Notes under the pieces: model-generated | Told to the model about the DNA's origin: nothing | The model's database searches: none | The model's input: the letters and a program-made list of their open reading frames with translations, nothing else | Translations under genes and position numbers: made by a program | Shown: in pieces, positions 61,840-64,000 of the stretch | Layout: each line of letters opens with the position of its first letter | How positions within the stretch are numbered: the stretch's first letter is position 1 | Assembly (NCBI GenBank): GCA_021464245.1 | Contig: JADCRB010000024.1 | Span: forward strand, 1,676,181 to 1,740,180 | From: Carallia brachiata | Taxonomy: Eukaryota > Streptophyta > Magnoliopsida > Malpighiales > Rhizophoraceae | Direction of reading: 5' to 3' | Length of the DNA stretch: 64,000 nucleotides

Positions 61840-61927
61840 ATGGAGAGGGATTTTCTGGGTTTAGGTTCCAAGAACTTTCCTCCTTTTACAGTGAAAGAAG
61901 AGGCAACTGAGGGCTCCAAGGACTCAG
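61840..61927 (+). CDS. TIFY6/JAZ3-type jasmonate repressor, first exon only
   Basis: ATG at 61840 opens MERDFLGLGSKNFPPFTVKE, ending at a GT donor (61928) after 29 codons plus one base. This N terminus is characteristic of TIFY6A/6B (JAZ4/JAZ3) proteins. They bind MYC factors in the nucleus, recruit corepressors through the TIFY motif and are degraded through COI1 when jasmonate is present. The TIFY and Jas motifs are not in the window. Position next to an IREH1-type gene matches the Arabidopsis order. The second exon must lie beyond 64000 if intron 1 is long; none was found up to the edge. Confidence 0.75.
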
Positions 61928-63208
61928 GTTTGCTTCTCTGTTTTTTTTTTTTTTTTTGGTTTAGTTCTATGAGCTTTTGTATTCATGCCTCTCTTGCTGA
62001 TTACAACTTTATTACAGACCAAATTTCTATGTGGGGTTAAAGGCTAGAGGCTTAAAAGCTGAATCTTGTTCCCTGTAATTGCGTTTGTCGTTGGCTCTGT
62101 CTTGTTTGGTTGTTGAGAAAGTGTGCGAGAAAAAAATTGCCTCGGTTTGGGGGATACTGGATACATGCTGAGAAAGCCCGGGGGTTAACATTTAATTACC
62201 TATATAATGGTTTTAGTGAATAAAAATTCTTGGAATTTGAAACAACGTGAAAAATAAGACCCGAGATTGGTTTTTGACTTTTTTTTTTAGCAAGGTATTA
62301 GCTGCAGTGAATTTTGGCCGACAATTTGTTTCAAATATAACACAAACTGTCTACTTTAACCAAAAAAAAAAAAATTCATATTTTACATGATGAAAAAATA
62401 AAATAATTATTTTTATTACGTAAAATATCAATATTATTATTAAAGATTGTTTACATTTCGAAAAATTCCCTGGCTACAAACCTGTTTTTTTTTTTTTTTG
62501 ATATGTATTATTAATACAGCTACATCCAAGCCACCTATCGCGGCTACCGGCGACATGTGTTTTTAACCGTTGATTTTGCAATGAATCAGCCATTTATGGC
62601 CGGTTCTAGTGATACCATTTTTGCCAACATTTATGGCTCATGTTATTAATTTCCAAGAAAAAGAAAAAGAGTTGGGGGAACCAATTCATAGCACATGACA
62701 GTAAGGTACAAATATTTGAAGAACAAGTTTTAAAATGATTAATCATAGTTAAGAAACTTTATTAGTCTTAATTAAAAAAAGAACGCCTGGCAAGTTACGC
62801 ATGTTTATTGTTTAAAGATGAAATCTTCATTTTTAATTTTGGACTTGCCAAAAAATATATATATTTATCTGGTCGCCGACAAGTGATGCCATTTATTTAA
62901 TTATTTATTATCACATCTGGTGGATGCTAATGTGCGCTGGGGTTGGGTGTGTTTCACCAGTGGGTCAGTTTTGGTCAAGTGGATTCGTGGTGTTATGTTT
63001 GTTTGTGCTTGAGGTTGAGTGTTGGTTTTGAAGACCATACTTTCCTTCTTTCTCTTCGATGACGTAAGTTTTTTTTTTTTTTTGATTTTCATTTTTATAC
63101 TCAAAGTATACTTTTCGTGAAGATTTATTTTAATTAGAATCATCGAAAATATATCTTCAACTAAAAAGTATGAATTCGCAGGTTAGTCTTCATCCTCACT
63201 TGTCTCTT

Positions 63209-63328
63209 CTTTTTTTTTTTTTTTTTTCTGTGATTTTAGAGTTCAACTATGAGCATTACATAAAGGGAGGAGGGTATATGGTCCAGACGGGGTCGAACCC
63301 CCATCACTTGAGCTACAGCTCATCCACC
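63209..63328 (-). mobile_element. SINE-like insertion in the presumed JAZ intron
   Basis: CACTTGTCTCTT occurs exactly at 63197-63208 and 63329-63340. The minus strand has a box A-like GATGAGCTGTAGCTCAAGTG, a box B GGGTTCGACCCC and an A tail (T run at about 63210-63228). This is a clean, probably young insertion. Confidence 0.85.
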
Positions 63329-63356
63329 CACTTGTCTCTTTCTTAAGAATGAGCTA

Positions 63357-63358
<2 letters not shown>

Positions 63359-63399
<41 letters not shown>
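63359..63399. repeat. AT dinucleotide microsatellite
   Basis: About 20 AT units next to the SINE-like insertion in the presumed JAZ intron. Confidence 0.9.
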
Positions 63400-63401
<2 letters not shown>

Positions 63402-64000
63402 ATTGATTTTTCAAAATTTTTTGGTTAGAGTTGGGATGGGGATAAGTCATGGGGACAATGTTTTCCTAGCATGCACATGAGCTGGTCATGCAATAAATTA
63501 ATGGGTCACGTTGGGAGCTTGCCTTTTTAAAAGACAACTGATGTTTTGTTTGCTAATGGTAGTGCTGGACAGATGCATCAATGTGAATAGATATATATTT
63601 TAATATAAGCATATGCAATAAATTATAAAAAAAATTCCCCCCACCCCCAACCTGAGAAAAAAAAATTAAAAAAAGAGAAACCCACCATGAGATGACGTGA
63701 GAAACAAAAAAAAAATTCTTTTTTAAATGGTGCAATTTGATTGAATATATGCGCTTGACTTAATTAAAATATTCTTCATTATATCTTATAAAAATTTCTT
63801 TATCATATTTCTCACACTGGGCGACGAAGGGATCGTACCATTCGAGCCTATGTGGTTTATTCGTAATGAGTTTGCTGTATGCTTGGCTAACTGCAACCAA
63901 TTTGGCATTACTTTTCAAGACAAATCTTATGAACGTATGTTTTATTTAATAATTTTTGCCATTTAGCAGTAAGCCAGTCTCCTATACGCATTTGGAACAT

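Larger units (their letters stand above)
61928..64000 (+). other. Presumed long first intron of the JAZ gene
   Basis: No exon with the expected second-exon content of TIFY6 proteins was found. The stretch is AT-rich with a SINE-like insertion, a TA microsatellite and several T runs. If the gene is intact, intron 1 exceeds 2.0 kb. Confidence 0.45.

Noticed and set aside
63209..63340. Possible tRNA gene
   Set aside because: Boxes A and B resemble tRNA, but a cloverleaf is not evident, an A tail and a target duplication are present, so it is a SINE.
1..64000. CRISPR arrays, operons, prokaryotic or viral genes
   Set aside because: No regularly spaced repeats and no such genes; spliced plant genes throughout.

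Overview
The window is nuclear DNA from a flowering plant, most likely a eudicot and perhaps a woody one; I cannot name the species. The evidence is AT-rich spacers, many GT-AG introns, CT/GA-rich leaders, and plant-only gene families. No prokaryotic, viral or organellar genes were seen.

Genes from left to right: (1) a Nudix hydrolase of the NUDT4/17/18/21 type (4093-5417, +), with its frame broken; (2) a CDCA7-like (zf-4CXXC_R1) zinc-finger gene (9546-11924, +), broken in its last exons; (3) a plastid DnaJ/Hsp40 co-chaperone (13329-22147, +), with a 2-nt gap in its zinc-finger region; (4) an LRR receptor kinase of the RLK902/RKL1 group (30844-33620, +), with one extra A in an A run; (5) an AGC kinase of the IRE/IREH1 family (37218-51110, -), complete with 17 exons and 1298 codons, including a 17-nt microexon; (6) the first exon of a TIFY6/JAZ3-type jasmonate repressor (61840-61927, +), which runs off the right edge.

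From memory of the Arabidopsis map, DnaJ - RLK902 - IREH1 - JAZ3 is the same order as At3g17830-At3g17840-At3g17850-At3g17860, with a paralogous trio at At1g48480-48490-48500. The right two thirds of the window is therefore probably an old conserved block. These neighbours share no single pathway: plastid protein folding, cell-surface signalling, an AGC kinase, and jasmonate repression.

The spacers and introns hold many small transposable elements. They include at least five SINE-like insertions with internal Pol III box B motifs, four with clear target-site duplications. There is a hAT-like element with an 8-bp duplication, a MULE-like MITE with a perfect 9-bp duplication, a long foldback element, two related ~1-kb polyadenylated elements, and several tandem duplications. 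One duplication copies a DnaJ splice donor.

Four of the five complete genes carry short indels, two of them in homopolymers, while the longest coding sequence (3.9 kb, IREH1) is clean. Assembly error and true decay are both possible and should be tested before any of these genes is called a pseudogene. I found no convincing undescribed multi-gene system. The most curious items are an open frame antisense to the IREH1 microexon and a Nudix gene whose two lesions cancel in frame.
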